From Streptomyces paradoxus (lineage in GTDB: Bacteria; Actinomycetota; Actinomycetes; Streptomycetales; Streptomycetaceae), in assembly GCF_014202475.1 (NCBI RefSeq), contig NZ_JACHGV010000008.1, forward strand, positions 124,001 through 188,000: a stretch of DNA of 64,000 nt. Reading direction: 5' to 3'. The notes under the pieces were generated by a model. The model saw nothing but the letters and a program-made list of their open reading frames with translations. It was not told the origin of the DNA and ran no database searches. Shown here one piece after another: positions 1 through 8,315 of the stretch (position 1 is the first letter of the stretch; the number at the start of each line of letters is the position of its first letter). The position numbers and the translations under genes are program-made.

Positions 1-830
1 CGCCGGGCGCCCCCGGCGGCGAGGTGACCCTGGACCTCCTCCAGCGGATCGCCGACGACTTCACGCCCGACAAGCCGTCCCTGCACGACCCGGTCTGGAT
101 GACGAGCTTCCGCATCCACAACCGCGGCGCCACCCACTACCGCAAGGGCCCGTTCTTCCTCGCCGGCGACGCGGCGCACATCCACAGCCCGGCCGGCGGA
201 CAGGGCATGAACACCGGCATCCAGGACGCGCTCAACCTCGGCTGGAAACTCGCCCACGTCTGCCGCGGGGCCGCACCGGAGGAGCTGCTGGACACGTACG
301 AGGCGGAACGCGCCCCGGTCGGCCACGGCGTACGCCGGCTCACCGACCGCGCGTTCACCGTCGGTACGAGCGGCCATCCGGTCCTCCGCCTGGCACGGAC
401 GCGACTCGCCCCGCACCTGGCCCCGCTGTTCCTGCGTGCGACCGGTGCCCGGGCGCGCCTGTTCCGTACGGTGTCAGAACTCGGCATCCACTACCGGCGC
501 GGTCCCGCCTCCGCCACCGGACCGCACCGCCCGCGGCAGGGTCCACGCGCGGGAGACCGGCTGCCCGACACCCCGGCCGGACTCCAGCGGCTCATCGCCG
601 GACCGGGCTACCACCTTCTGCTCACCGGCCCCGCCCACCACTGGCCCCAGGACCTGCCGCTGGGCGAGCGTCACGGCCTGCTGAGCGTGCACCGCCTGGG
701 CACGCGAAGCCCGTGGCCCGGCGTCACCCAGGCCCTCGTACGCCCCGACGGATACGTGGGTCACCTGGCACGCGGCACCGACCTCACGGCCCTGCGCGCC
801 CACCTGGACCGCTGGCTGCCGGCTCTCTAG
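1..830 (+). CDS. FAD-dependent aromatic monooxygenase (PHBH type), 3' part only
   Basis: The frame is open to the left window edge, so the start and the N-terminal GxGxxG FAD-binding region lie outside; what remains is the C-terminal half. The motif GDAAHIHSPAGGQGMN followed by GIQDALNLGWKLA is the second FAD-binding signature (GD box) of p-hydroxybenzoate-hydroxylase-type flavin monooxygenases, which hydroxylate aromatic or polyketide substrates with NAD(P)H and O2. The last ~90 residues resemble the thioredoxin-like C-terminal domain found in the PheA/RdmE/MhpA-like members. The stop codon overlaps the stop of the convergent hydrolase gene by two bases. The substrate cannot be told. Family assignment is secure; the 5' limit is only the window edge. 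Confidence 0.88.
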   Translation, partial: PGAPGGEVTLDLLQRIADDFTPDKPSLHDPVWMTSFRIHNRGATHYRKGPFFLAGDAAHIHSPAGGQGMNTGIQDALNLGWKLAHVCRGAAPEELLDTYEAERAPVGHGVRRLTDRAFTVGTSGHPVLRLARTRLAPHLAPLFLRATGARARLFRTVSELGIHYRRGPASATGPHRPRQGPRAGDRLPDTPAGLQRLIAGPGYHLLLTGPAHHWPQDLPLGERHGLLSVHRLGTRSPWPGVTQALVRPDGYVGHLARGTDLTALRAHLDRWLPAL

Positions 831-1801
831 GAGGGGAGGCCGGCGAGCCACTCCGTCAGGAGCCGGTTGGTATCGGCCGGCCGCTCCTGCTGCACGAAGT
901 GACCGCAGCCGTCCAGGATGTGCGAGGCCCTCAGCCCGGGGAGCGTGGCCGGGAACGCCTCGATCGCGTCGGCCAGCCAGGTCGTGGAGGCGTCCAGGCC
1001 GCCCCCGATGAACAGCGACGGCTGGGTGACAGGGGCACCGGAGAAGTCCGCCAGGTCCTGCCAGTCACGGTCCATGTTCCGGTAACGGTTCAGGGCCCCG
1101 GTCAGTCCGGTGCGTTCGAACTCCGCGGCGTAGACGTCGAGGTCTGCCTCGCTCATCCACCCCGGCAGCCGGCCGGCCGGGAACCGGTCACGCAACCGAC
1201 CGCCGCGGGCCACGAAATGGGGGTCGGCCCCGGGCGGCGCGTCCGCCGACAGGGCCGCGTAGAAGCCCGCGAGCCAGCCGCGCACGTCGGGCTCGATCTC
1301 CGCCTCGGCCCGGCCGGGCTCCTGGAAGTAGGAGACGTAGAACTCCTCGTCACCGCCCATCCGCGCGAAGACCTCACTCGGTTTCTGTCCGCCGGGCGGC
1401 GTGTACGGCACGCTCAGCAGCCCCACCGCGCGGAAGGTTTCCGGCCGGACCAGCGCGGAGGCCGCCGCGATGGCCGCGCCCCAGTCGTGCCCGACGAGCA
1501 CGGCGGACCGCTCGCCCAGGGCCTCCACCACGGCGGCGTTGTCCTCCACCAGCTCCAGCATCCGGTACGCGTCCGCCTCCGGGGGCCGGGACGAACGTCC
1601 GTAGCCGCGGACGTCCACGGCGACCGCGCGGTAGCCGGCCGCGGCCAGCGCCGGCAGCTGGTGTCGCCAGGCGTACCAGGACTCGGGGAATCCGTGCAGC
1701 AGGAGAACGAGCGGTCCGGCACCCTGCTCCACGAGGTGGGTGCGGCCGGCCGGTGTGGAAACGAGGCGATGCGTGCGGTCAACGGCGGACGTCTGCGGCA
1801 T
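827..1801 (-). CDS. alpha/beta hydrolase, epoxide-hydrolase-like
   Basis: A 324-residue alpha/beta-hydrolase-fold protein. HGFPESW (about residue 37) is the HGxP oxyanion-hole motif of epoxide hydrolases, and GHDWGA carries the nucleophilic aspartate (rather than serine), which is the epoxide hydrolase/haloalkane dehalogenase pattern. The C-terminal GLDAST and GCGHFVQQERP segments supply the acid and histidine of the triad. The ATG at 1801 is preceded by GGGAGG at good spacing; a longer frame start at 1837 has no such site. It is convergent with the monooxygenase gene and overlaps it by four bases, so both may act on the same class of aromatic or epoxide compounds, but that is inference. Likely a cytosolic enzyme. 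Confidence 0.86.
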   Translation of the reverse strand: MPQTSAVDRTHRLVSTPAGRTHLVEQGAGPLVLLLHGFPESWYAWRHQLPALAAAGYRAVAVDVRGYGRSSRPPEADAYRMLELVEDNAAVVEALGERSAVLVGHDWGAAIAAASALVRPETFRAVGLLSVPYTPPGGQKPSEVFARMGGDEEFYVSYFQEPGRAEAEIEPDVRGWLAGFYAALSADAPPGADPHFVARGGRLRDRFPAGRLPGWMSEADLDVYAAEFERTGLTGALNRYRNMDRDWQDLADFSGAPVTQPSLFIGGGLDASTTWLADAIEAFPATLPGLRASHILDGCGHFVQQERPADTNRLLTEWLAGLPS

Positions 1802-1895
1802 GGATCCTCCCGCGATCCGAAGGGGCGCTCGGTCCACCGATCATCCAGCGCCCGCCGCGCCGCACGCGAAGCCTGTTGCCGGGTCGGCAAAAGGC

Positions 1896-2390
1896 TCAGC
1901 CGTGGAAGGTGATGTACCCGTTGCCGTCCGCGTCGGAGCCGCTCCTGGTGTACGAGTGCACGTCGGCACGGCTGCCGGACGGCTTGTACACGTAGATCGT
2001 GTCCTTGTCGTTGTTCCACATGAAGTTGCAGTTGTCGCGGTAGACGACGTTCTTGGTGTCGGAGTCGGTCCCGTTGCCGCCGCGCAGCTTCACGTAGTCA
2101 CCCGGCTGAAGGGTGTGGCTCGCGGTGAAGGTGAACTTGTTCCCCGCCGCGTCCTTCACGACGTACCCCTTGAGGTTCACCGTCGTGGAACGCGAGTAGT
2201 TCTTGATGGTCAGGTACTCCTCGGCGGTGTTCCCGCCCGAGCAGCGGTTGGAGTCGCTCCCGGGAGCGTCGTACTGGATGCCCCGGATCTTCAGCGCGGA
2301 GTCGTACTCGGCGGCCTGGGCCGGAACCGCCGACAGGGCGGTCAGGGCCCCGGCGGCGAGGGCCGTGGTGGCGACAAGGCGTATACGCAT
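1896..2390 (-). CDS. secreted lamin-tail-domain protein
   Basis: A 164-residue protein with an N-terminal Sec signal peptide (charged MRIR, hydrophobic stretch, cleavage expected after the AQA-A motif near residue 25). The mature part matches the lamin tail (LTD) beta-sandwich fold: IRGIQYDAPGSDS, EEYLTIKNYS, LKGYVVKDAAGN, LQPGDYVKL and a final NNDKDTIYVY segment. Two cysteines in the mature domain could form a disulfide. LTD proteins in actinomycetes are exported and of unknown role, thought to bind cell-surface partners or DNA. The ATG at 2390 follows a GGGGGGA ribosome site; the frame extends further upstream but without a signal peptide start. Stands alone between the hydrolase gene and fprA, same strand. 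Confidence 0.85.
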   Translation of the reverse strand: MRIRLVATTALAAGALTALSAVPAQAAEYDSALKIRGIQYDAPGSDSNRCSGGNTAEEYLTIKNYSRSTTVNLKGYVVKDAAGNKFTFTASHTLQPGDYVKLRGGNGTDSDTKNVVYRDNCNFMWNNDKDTIYVYKPSGSRADVHSYTRSGSDADGNGYITFHG

Positions 2391-2481
2391 GGACGTTCGT
2401 CCCCCCTGCATGGCCTTCAGGTGAAGGCGATGTGATGGTTCGGTGAAGCATCCGGATCGTACACGCTTCAAGTACGCAGAA

Positions 2482-2516
2482 GGGCGGGTCCGGTGACATT
2501 GCCACCGAACCCGCCC
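2482..2516 (-). terminator. terminator-like hairpin downstream of fprA
   Basis: Arms of 14 bases (2482-2495 and 2503-2516) pair with a single mismatch around a 7-base loop. It lies about 30 bases past the fprA stop, and before the start of the lamin-tail gene. No U-tract, as usual in Streptomyces. Confidence 0.6.
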
Positions 2517-2546
2517 CGCGGGAGGTAAAACGTCAGGTGCGAGGCG

Positions 2547-3911
2547 TCAGGCGCCGCTGGCCCGCAGCATGTCCTCGCGCTCGACGATCTTCACGCGCTC
2601 GCGGCCCTCGGGCTCGCCCAGAGCCTTCTCCGCGGCGTCCAGCTTGTACCAGCCGTCCCAGGTGGTGAAGCGGATGTCGCGCTCGGCGAGGAACGCGTCC
2701 ACGGCCTCGGGGTCCGGGGCGGCGGGCGTGTGCAGCCTGCCGCCCGCGTAGTCCTCCAGCAGGTTCTTCACCGTCTCGTTGGCGTCGCCCTTGGTGTGCC
2801 CGATGAGGCCGATGGGGCCGCGCCGGATCCAGCCGGTGACGTACGTGGACTGCAGGTGCTCGCCCGACTCCTGCACGACCCGGCCGCCCTCGTCCGGGAC
2901 GGTGCCCGAGTCGATGTCCCAGGGCAGCTTGGGGAGTTTGTCGGACAGGTAGCCCACCGCGCGGTACACGGCGCCGACGTCCCAGGTGTTGAACGTGCCG
3001 GTGCCCTTGACGTTGCCGGTGCCGTCGAGTTCCGTGCGCTCGGTGCGCAGGCCCACGACCTTGCCGTCCTCGCCGAGGACCTCGACCGGCGACTCGAAGA
3101 AGTGCAGGAAGAGCTTGTGGGGCCGGTCGCCGACGTCGCGGATCGCCCAGTTCTCCAGGGTCTTGGCCACCATGTCGGCCTGCTTGTTGCCGCGCCGGGT
3201 GGTGATCGAGCCCTCGTCGTAGTCGATGTCCTCGGGGTCGACGATGACCTCGATGTTGGGGGAGTGATCCAGCTCCCGCAGCTCCATCGGGCTGAACTTC
3301 GCCTGCGCCGGGCCGCGTCGGCCGAAGACGTGGATCTCCTTGGCCCGGTTGGCCTTCAGACCCTCGTAGACGTTCGCCGGGATCTCGGTCGGCAGCAGTT
3401 CGTCCGCCGTCTTGGCCAGAACGCGCGCGACGTCGAGGGCGACGTTGCCGACGCCGAGCACGGCGACCTTCTCCGCCTCCAGCGGCCAGGTGCGCGGAAC
3501 GTCCGGGTGGCCGTCGTACCAGGACACGAAGTCCGCGGCGCCGTACGAGCCGTCCAGGTCGATGCCCGGCAGCGAGAGCGCCCGGTCGGCGGTCGCGCCG
3601 GTGGCGAAGATCACGCCGTCGTAGAACGCGCGCAGGTCGTCCAGGCCGATGTCGGTGCCGTAGTCCACGTTGCCGAAGAGCCGGATCTGCGGTTTGTCGA
3701 GCACTTGGTGCAGGGCGGTGATGATGCCCTTGATCCGCGGGTGGTCGGGGGCGACGCCATAACGGATCAGACCGAACGGCGCCGGCATGCGCTCGAAGAT
3801 GTCGATGGAAACGCCGGGTTCGGCGGCCACCTCGGACTTGAGCAGGGCGTCGGCGGCGTAGATCCCGGCGGGGCCGGATCCGACGATGGCTACCCGCAGG
3901 GGGCGGGGCAT
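2547..3911 (-). CDS. fprA: ferredoxin/flavodoxin--NADP+ reductase, FprA (adrenodoxin reductase) type
   Basis: A 454-residue flavoprotein of the adrenodoxin-reductase/FprA family, matching the usual ~455 residues. It moves electrons between NADPH and ferredoxin. The N-terminal VAIVGSGPAGIYAADALL is the FAD Rossmann motif, FGLIRYGVAPDH is the family signature, VLGVGNVALDVARVLA is the NADPH-binding motif, and HVFGRRGPAQAKF carries the family's NADPH 2'-phosphate arginines. GWIRRGPIGLIGHTKGDA near the C terminus closes the FAD site. The ATG at 3911 follows AAGGGAA; a start 27 bases earlier lacks a site. An iron-box-like palindrome sits ~47 bases upstream, which fits iron-dependent control of a ferredoxin reductase. 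Cytosolic; likely feeds P450s or sulfite/nitrite metabolism. Confidence 0.92.
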   Translation of the reverse strand: MPRPLRVAIVGSGPAGIYAADALLKSEVAAEPGVSIDIFERMPAPFGLIRYGVAPDHPRIKGIITALHQVLDKPQIRLFGNVDYGTDIGLDDLRAFYDGVIFATGATADRALSLPGIDLDGSYGAADFVSWYDGHPDVPRTWPLEAEKVAVLGVGNVALDVARVLAKTADELLPTEIPANVYEGLKANRAKEIHVFGRRGPAQAKFSPMELRELDHSPNIEVIVDPEDIDYDEGSITTRRGNKQADMVAKTLENWAIRDVGDRPHKLFLHFFESPVEVLGEDGKVVGLRTERTELDGTGNVKGTGTFNTWDVGAVYRAVGYLSDKLPKLPWDIDSGTVPDEGGRVVQESGEHLQSTYVTGWIRRGPIGLIGHTKGDANETVKNLLEDYAGGRLHTPAAPDPEAVDAFLAERDIRFTTWDGWYKLDAAEKALGEPEGRERVKIVEREDMLRASGA

Positions 3912-3954
3912 GGTCAGGTTCCCTTCGAGCGGCGACAAGCGATCTCGACGGGAA

Positions 3955-3978
3955 GCCTAAACTAAGGCATGCCTAAGT
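3955..3978. promoter_or_regulatory. candidate iron box (DmdR1/IdeR-type operator) upstream of fprA
   Basis: Bases 3961-3978 (ACTAAGGCATGCCTAAGT) form an 18-base inverted repeat with one mismatched pair and a perfect AGGCATGCCT core; GCCTAA is also repeated directly at 3955 and 3971. Read on the minus strand it begins TTAGG and contains GCCT, as in the TTAGGTTAGGCT-type iron boxes bound by DtxR-family regulators. Position 44-67 bases before the fprA ATG would cover the promoter. The assignment to an iron regulator is inference from the motif. Confidence 0.5.
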
Positions 3979-4039
3979 CGGTACGAGGGTCCGGTCTATG
4001 AGCTCATAAGGCTACTTTATGGGGAGTGCATGGTCCCGC

Positions 4040-6775
4040 TTATGGCAGGGGCTGCTCCGCCCAGATGACCTTCCCCGCCGGCAGGTAGCGCGTCCCCCAG
4101 CGTTCCGCGAGCTGCGCGACGAGGAACAGGCCACGCCCGCCCTCGTCCGTCATGGTCGCGTACCGCAGGTGCGGTGAGGTGCTGCTGCTGTCGAACACCT
4201 CGCAGATCAGGTTGCGGTCGCGCAGCATCCTGACGCGTATGGGGCCGCCCCCGTACCGCAGCGCGTTGGTGACCAGCTCGCTCAGGATCAGTTCCGTGCT
4301 GAACGTCAGCTCGTCCAGGCCCCATTCGGACAGTTGCCGGCTGACCGCCGCCCTCACCTCGCCCACGGCCGCCGGATCGGCCGGCACCGGCCACTCGGCG
4401 ACCTGGCCGGAGGCCAGCGCCCGGGTACGCGCGACGATCAGCGCGATGTCGTCGCTGGAGCGGGCCGTGAGCTGCGAGTCGAGCACGACCCGGCAGGTGT
4501 CCTCCGGCGACTGCCCCGCCCGGCCCAGCGCCTCGCGCAGCATCTCCAGACCCACGTCGATGTCCCGCTCCCGGTCCTCGACCAGCCCGTCGGTGTACAG
4601 GACCAGCCGGCTGCCCTCGGCAAGCTCCAGCTCCGCCGTCTCGAACGGCAGACCGCCGAGCCCGAGTGGGGGACCGGCGGGGACATCGGGGTACTCCACC
4701 GTGCCGTCCGGGTGGATCAGTGCCGGCGGGGGATGCCCGGCCCGCGCGACGGTGCAGCGCCGGGACACCGGGTCGTAGACGGCGTACAGACAGGTCGCGC
4801 CGGTGACCGGGGCGCTGCCCTCGTCCTCCGTCTCGTCCTGGTCGATACGGCCGACCAACTCGTCCAGCAGGGCGATCAGTTCCTCGGGCGGCAGGTCGAG
4901 GGCGGAGAAGTTGTGCACCGCCGTGCGCAGCCGTCCCATCGTGGCCGCGGCGTGCAGCCCGTGACCGACGACGTCCCCGACCACGAGCGCCACCCTGGCC
5001 CCCGACAGCGGCAGCACGTCGAACCAGTCACCGCCCACCCCGGCCTGCGCGGGCAGGTAGCGGTAGGCGATCTCCAGGGCGCCCTGCTCCGGCAGGTTGC
5101 GGGGAAGCAGGCTGCGCTGGAGCGTCACCGCCATGCTGTGCTCGCGGGTGTAGCGGCGCGCGTTGTCGATGGAGACGGCGGCCCGCGCGACCAGTTCCTC
5201 GGCCAGGGCCAGCTCGTCCGCGTCGAAGGGCTCCGGCTTTTCGCAGCGCCAGAAGCTGACCACGCCGAGCACCAGGGCGCCGGCCCGCAGCGGCACCGTG
5301 ATCAGCGAGTGGATGCCGTACGCGACGATCTGCGCCGAGCGTTCCAGGTCCTGTGCCTGCCAGCCCGGAGCCTCGCCCAGCCGGGGTTCCAGGACGGGGC
5401 CGCCGGTGGCGAGGCTGCGGCCCTGCGGAGAGGACTCGACGAACCTGATCCGCTCGCCGGCCGGGTAGAGCGGCGCGTCCTTGCGGATGCCGCTCACCGC
5501 GGTCCGGCTGAGCGTGGCCGCCGCGTTCGGCTGCCCGCCGCCCAGCACCGCGTCGAACAGGTCCACGGTGACGAAGTCGGCGAACCGCGGCACGGCCAGT
5601 TCGGTCAGCTCCTCGGCCGTGCGGGTCACGTCCAGGCTGGTCCCGATGCCCACTCCGGCGTCGTACAGCATGTTGAGCCGTTCCCGCGCGGTCTCGGCCC
5701 GCCCGGACAGCGCCCGCAGCTCCGTGGAGTCGCGCAGGGTGGCGACGCTGCCGGGCGGCACGCCCGCACGGTCCGTGGTCCGCTGGTTGACGGCGAGGAG
5801 CCGGTCCCCGACGAGGTGCACCTCGTCCGTGGCGACACGTCCGGAGGCCAGCAGGTCGGCGGTGCCCGGGTCGAGACCGAGGCTGAGGACGTGCCGGCCC
5901 TCGGCGTCGGCGGGCAGCCCGAGCAGCCGGTGTGCCTCGTCGTTGGCGAGGACCAGGATGCCCCCGTCGTCGACGATGAGCACTCCCTCCCGGACGGCGT
6001 GCAGCACGGCGTCGTGATGCTCGTACATCCGGGTCATCTCGTGCGGACCGAGCCCGTGGGTCTGGCGCAGCAGCCGCCGGCTCACCAGTGCGGCACCCGC
6101 CGTCGCCAGGGCGAGCGCGACGGCGGCGGCCGCGAGCACGAGCGGCAGCTGACGGTCGGCGGTGCCGCCGACGTTCTTGGTCGTGATCCCCGCCGAGACC
6201 AGGCCCACGACCCGGCCGTCCGGATCCTTCACCGGCACCACGGCCTGCACGAGCGGGCCGATGGTGCCTTCGATCTCCTCGGTGAACGACTTCCCGGCGA
6301 GCGCGGGCGCGAGCGTCCCGACGAACTTCTTCCCGATCCGGTCCGGCCTGGGGTGGGTGTAGCGGATCCCGTCGGTGTTCATGACGACGATGAAGTCGAC
6401 CTTCGACCGCTCCCGGGCGGCCTCGGCCCGGGGCTGGAGCACGGCGGTGGGATCAGGGCTCTGGAGTGCCTCGACGGTGCCCGGCGCGTTGGCGAAGGTC
6501 TCCGCGACGGCGAGCGAACGGTTGCGGGCCTCCCGCGTCGTGTCGTGCCGCACCTGCAGCACCAGCGCCACCACGGCCGCCACGACCAGCAGCAGCACGA
6601 TCACCACGACGAGCAGGAACACCTGTCCGGCGACGCTGCGTCCGCCCAGCACCGACCGCAGCCCCGCCCCCGGTTGCCACCGTGGCGGGCCCGCCTCCCG
6701 CCGCTGCCGTGCCGACGGCGCAGCGCCGGGCCGCAGGGGCGATCGAGTCCCGGATCGACCCAAGAGTCGGACCAT
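4040..6775 (-). CDS. membrane sensor SpoIIE-type PP2C phosphatase with PAS, GAF and HATPase domains
   Basis: A 911-residue multidomain regulator. In order: basic N-terminal tail; membrane segment about residues 50-73; extracytoplasmic Cache-like sensor about 74-208 (DFIVVMNTDGIRYTHPRPD, VVPVKDPDGRVVGLVSAG); second membrane segment about 212-232; PAS about 250-350 (GVLIVDDGGILVLANDEAH); GAF about 380-545; SpoIIE/PP2C phosphatase about 575-765 (GGDWFDVLPL, VVGDVVGHGLHAA, LYTDGLVEDR give the metal aspartates); RsbW-like ATPase about 785-905 (ELVTNALRYG, DEGGRGLFLV). Such proteins dephosphorylate anti-anti-sigma factors and can also act as the anti-sigma kinase. Same strand as the HEAT and ATPase genes upstream. 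The ATG at 6775 has no clear ribosome site. Confidence 0.9.
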   Translation of the reverse strand: MVRLLGRSGTRSPLRPGAAPSARQRREAGPPRWQPGAGLRSVLGGRSVAGQVFLLVVVIVLLLVVAAVVALVLQVRHDTTREARNRSLAVAETFANAPGTVEALQSPDPTAVLQPRAEAARERSKVDFIVVMNTDGIRYTHPRPDRIGKKFVGTLAPALAGKSFTEEIEGTIGPLVQAVVPVKDPDGRVVGLVSAGITTKNVGGTADRQLPLVLAAAAVALALATAGAALVSRRLLRQTHGLGPHEMTRMYEHHDAVLHAVREGVLIVDDGGILVLANDEAHRLLGLPADAEGRHVLSLGLDPGTADLLASGRVATDEVHLVGDRLLAVNQRTTDRAGVPPGSVATLRDSTELRALSGRAETARERLNMLYDAGVGIGTSLDVTRTAEELTELAVPRFADFVTVDLFDAVLGGGQPNAAATLSRTAVSGIRKDAPLYPAGERIRFVESSPQGRSLATGGPVLEPRLGEAPGWQAQDLERSAQIVAYGIHSLITVPLRAGALVLGVVSFWRCEKPEPFDADELALAEELVARAAVSIDNARRYTREHSMAVTLQRSLLPRNLPEQGALEIAYRYLPAQAGVGGDWFDVLPLSGARVALVVGDVVGHGLHAAATMGRLRTAVHNFSALDLPPEELIALLDELVGRIDQDETEDEGSAPVTGATCLYAVYDPVSRRCTVARAGHPPPALIHPDGTVEYPDVPAGPPLGLGGLPFETAELELAEGSRLVLYTDGLVEDRERDIDVGLEMLREALGRAGQSPEDTCRVVLDSQLTARSSDDIALIVARTRALASGQVAEWPVPADPAAVGEVRAAVSRQLSEWGLDELTFSTELILSELVTNALRYGGGPIRVRMLRDRNLICEVFDSSSTSPHLRYATMTDEGGRGLFLVAQLAERWGTRYLPAGKVIWAEQPLP

Positions 6776-6926
6776 GTGCCATGTCTACACTGCCCGGCCC
6801 CGGGAGGCGAGGGGCATCACCCATGGTGGCAGGGGGTCCTCACCGTTTCGTCACGTCTGCGGGCTTGAAGGGCTCGCCGCCCACCCGTGAACGTGCGACC
6901 TGCCCACCGCGGAACGTACGGCAGTC

Positions 6927-7463
6927 TCAGGCGCCCAGCGAGCGGGCCAGCTCGGTCGTGGCCCGGGCGATCTCGCCGTCCTGGTCCGCCATCAGCCGGC
7001 CGAGTTCGCCGCGCCGGGACCGCACCGCCTGGCGCGCCGCACGCTCCCATACCACCGGGTTCTCCCGGTGGTTCAGCAGCTTCGGATAGGCGGCGGCGGT
7101 GCTCTCCCACTGCCGGGCGTCGGCGATGTTCTTGAGCAGCTGGATGATCTGGGCGCGGCAGGTCACCTGCGGCAGCTGCGCCAGCTCCCACAGGAACGGA
7201 ACCGTGGCCGCGGTCGCCTGCTCCACCACGAAACCGAACTGGCAGATCCGTTTGCGCAGGTCGTGGAGGGCGGAGCGGGCGGTGTCGGCGTCATCCCCCG
7301 CGATGCCGTTGAGCAGGTGGGGAATGGCCGCCGCCGAGCCGGTGGAGTCCTGGATGTCGCCCCACGGCACGAGGTCCAGTGCCGTGAGCGGTGTGTTCCG
7401 GGCCGTGGCGTCGGGGCGCTGGGGACGCTCGCTGCTCGGGTGTTCCGTCGAAGCGCTGCGCAT
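6927..7463 (-). CDS. HEAT-repeat-like protein of unknown function
   Basis: A 178-residue, predicted mostly helical protein. The pattern AAAIPHLLNGI, ARSALHDLRKRI, ATVPFLWELAQLP and RAQIIQLLKNIAD, with repeated pairs of amphipathic helices, looks like HEAT/armadillo-type repeats, a protein-binding scaffold. No catalytic motif seen. The ATG at 7463 with an upstream GGAAAGG is chosen because further upstream the frame is a shadow of the ATPase gene. It starts 28 bases after the stop of the anti-sigma-like ATPase gene and precedes the SpoIIE phosphatase, so the three may be co-transcribed; a role as an adaptor in that regulatory set is inference only. Confidence 0.7.
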   Translation of the reverse strand: MRSASTEHPSSERPQRPDATARNTPLTALDLVPWGDIQDSTGSAAAIPHLLNGIAGDDADTARSALHDLRKRICQFGFVVEQATAATVPFLWELAQLPQVTCRAQIIQLLKNIADARQWESTAAAYPKLLNHRENPVVWERAARQAVRSRRGELGRLMADQDGEIARATTELARSLGA

Positions 7464-7491
7464 GGCGAGGGGCCTTTCCGCGGCAGTCGTG

Positions 7492-8085
7492 TCAGATGGG
7501 TGGACAGGGGGTGGATGGCCGGGTCGACAACCTGGCCCAGACCGTCTTGCCCGCCGGGGGGCTGGGGGCCCAGCCCCACTCCTCGGACAGGGCGTCGACG
7601 ATGCACAGCCCCCGGCCGTGCTCCTCCAGGGCGATGCCCGCCGGCCGGTACACGGGCGGGTGGTCGTCGGGGTCGGAGACGGTGACCAGCAGGTGGCTGG
7701 GGTCCAGGAGGAAACCGAGCCGGATCTCCGGCACATCCGGTGCGTCCGAGGCTCTGGGCGCCGCGTGTGTCGCGGCGTTGGCGGTGAGCTCGGTGATGAC
7801 GAGGGTCGCGTCGTCGCAGCGGTGGTCGAGCGACCAGCCGTGCAGGGTGTCGCGGGTGAAGGACCGGGCTCGCGCGAACCCCTCCCGGCTGCACTCGACG
7901 CGCAGTGCGGCCGAGGCGGACAGGGCACCCGAGAACTGCGGCGGTGTCCGCGGTGCCGAGGGCGGAGTTCCGTACGCCGAGGCCGTGTTCGGCCCGGCCG
8001 GGAAGGTGTGGCTCGCCCCGGATGCGCCTGCGTGTGCCGCAGCCCCACTCGGCGGCCGGAGCACGTGCTGCGCAGGTGATGACAC
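7492..8085 (-). CDS. RsbW/SpoIIAB-like ATP-binding regulator (HATPase_c_2)
   Basis: A 197-residue protein. After ~60 low-complexity residues comes a GHKL ATPase domain: CDDATLVITELTANAATHA holds the N box (E..N), LLVTVSDPDD the G1 box, and EEHGRGLCIVDALSEEWGW the G2 box. This is the stand-alone anti-sigma-factor/serine-kinase type, abundant in Streptomyces, often beside DUF397 and XRE genes as in whiJ-like clusters. The GTG at 8085 follows GGGGAG at good spacing; an ATG at 8090 is out of frame. Divergent from the DUF397/XRE pair across a 230-base control region that contains a palindrome. Confidence 0.87.
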   Translation of the reverse strand: MSSPAQHVLRPPSGAAAHAGASGASHTFPAGPNTASAYGTPPSAPRTPPQFSGALSASAALRVECSREGFARARSFTRDTLHGWSLDHRCDDATLVITELTANAATHAAPRASDAPDVPEIRLGFLLDPSHLLVTVSDPDDHPPVYRPAGIALEEHGRGLCIVDALSEEWGWAPSPPAGKTVWARLSTRPSTPCPPI

Positions 8086-8167
8086 GGCATCTCCCCGATG
8101 CGACGTCAGGACGCGGCGCCGGCCCGGGGGTTGACGCCGCGGCTATTATCCACACTGAAGGCGCTCG

Positions 8168-8195
8168 CGTGCAATTGCACGAGAAATTGCGTGAG
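8168..8195. promoter_or_regulatory. palindrome plus half-site in the ATPase/DUF397 divergent region
   Basis: Bases 8168-8181 (CGTGCAATTGCACG) are a perfect 14-base palindrome. AATTGCACGAG at 8173 is repeated as AATTGCGTGAG at 8185, 12 bases on, about one helical turn. A palindrome plus helical-phase half-site between divergent regulatory genes is what an operator for the nearby XRE protein would look like; the binder is inferred. Confidence 0.5.
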
Positions 8196-8315
8196 TATCA
8201 AGCCGTCGTGGGTACGCGAGCCGGGACGAGTGCGGTCGTAGGGACGCGCCCGCACTCGTCCGGACGGCCGGGCACGCCGTGTGCGGCGGGGAACGAGAAC
8301 AGCAAGGAGACTGCG

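Noticed and set aside
4334..6868. 844-codon plus-strand ORF opposite the SpoIIE phosphatase
   Set aside because: Antisense of a clear multidomain gene; Arg/Gly/Val-rich composition with no motifs.
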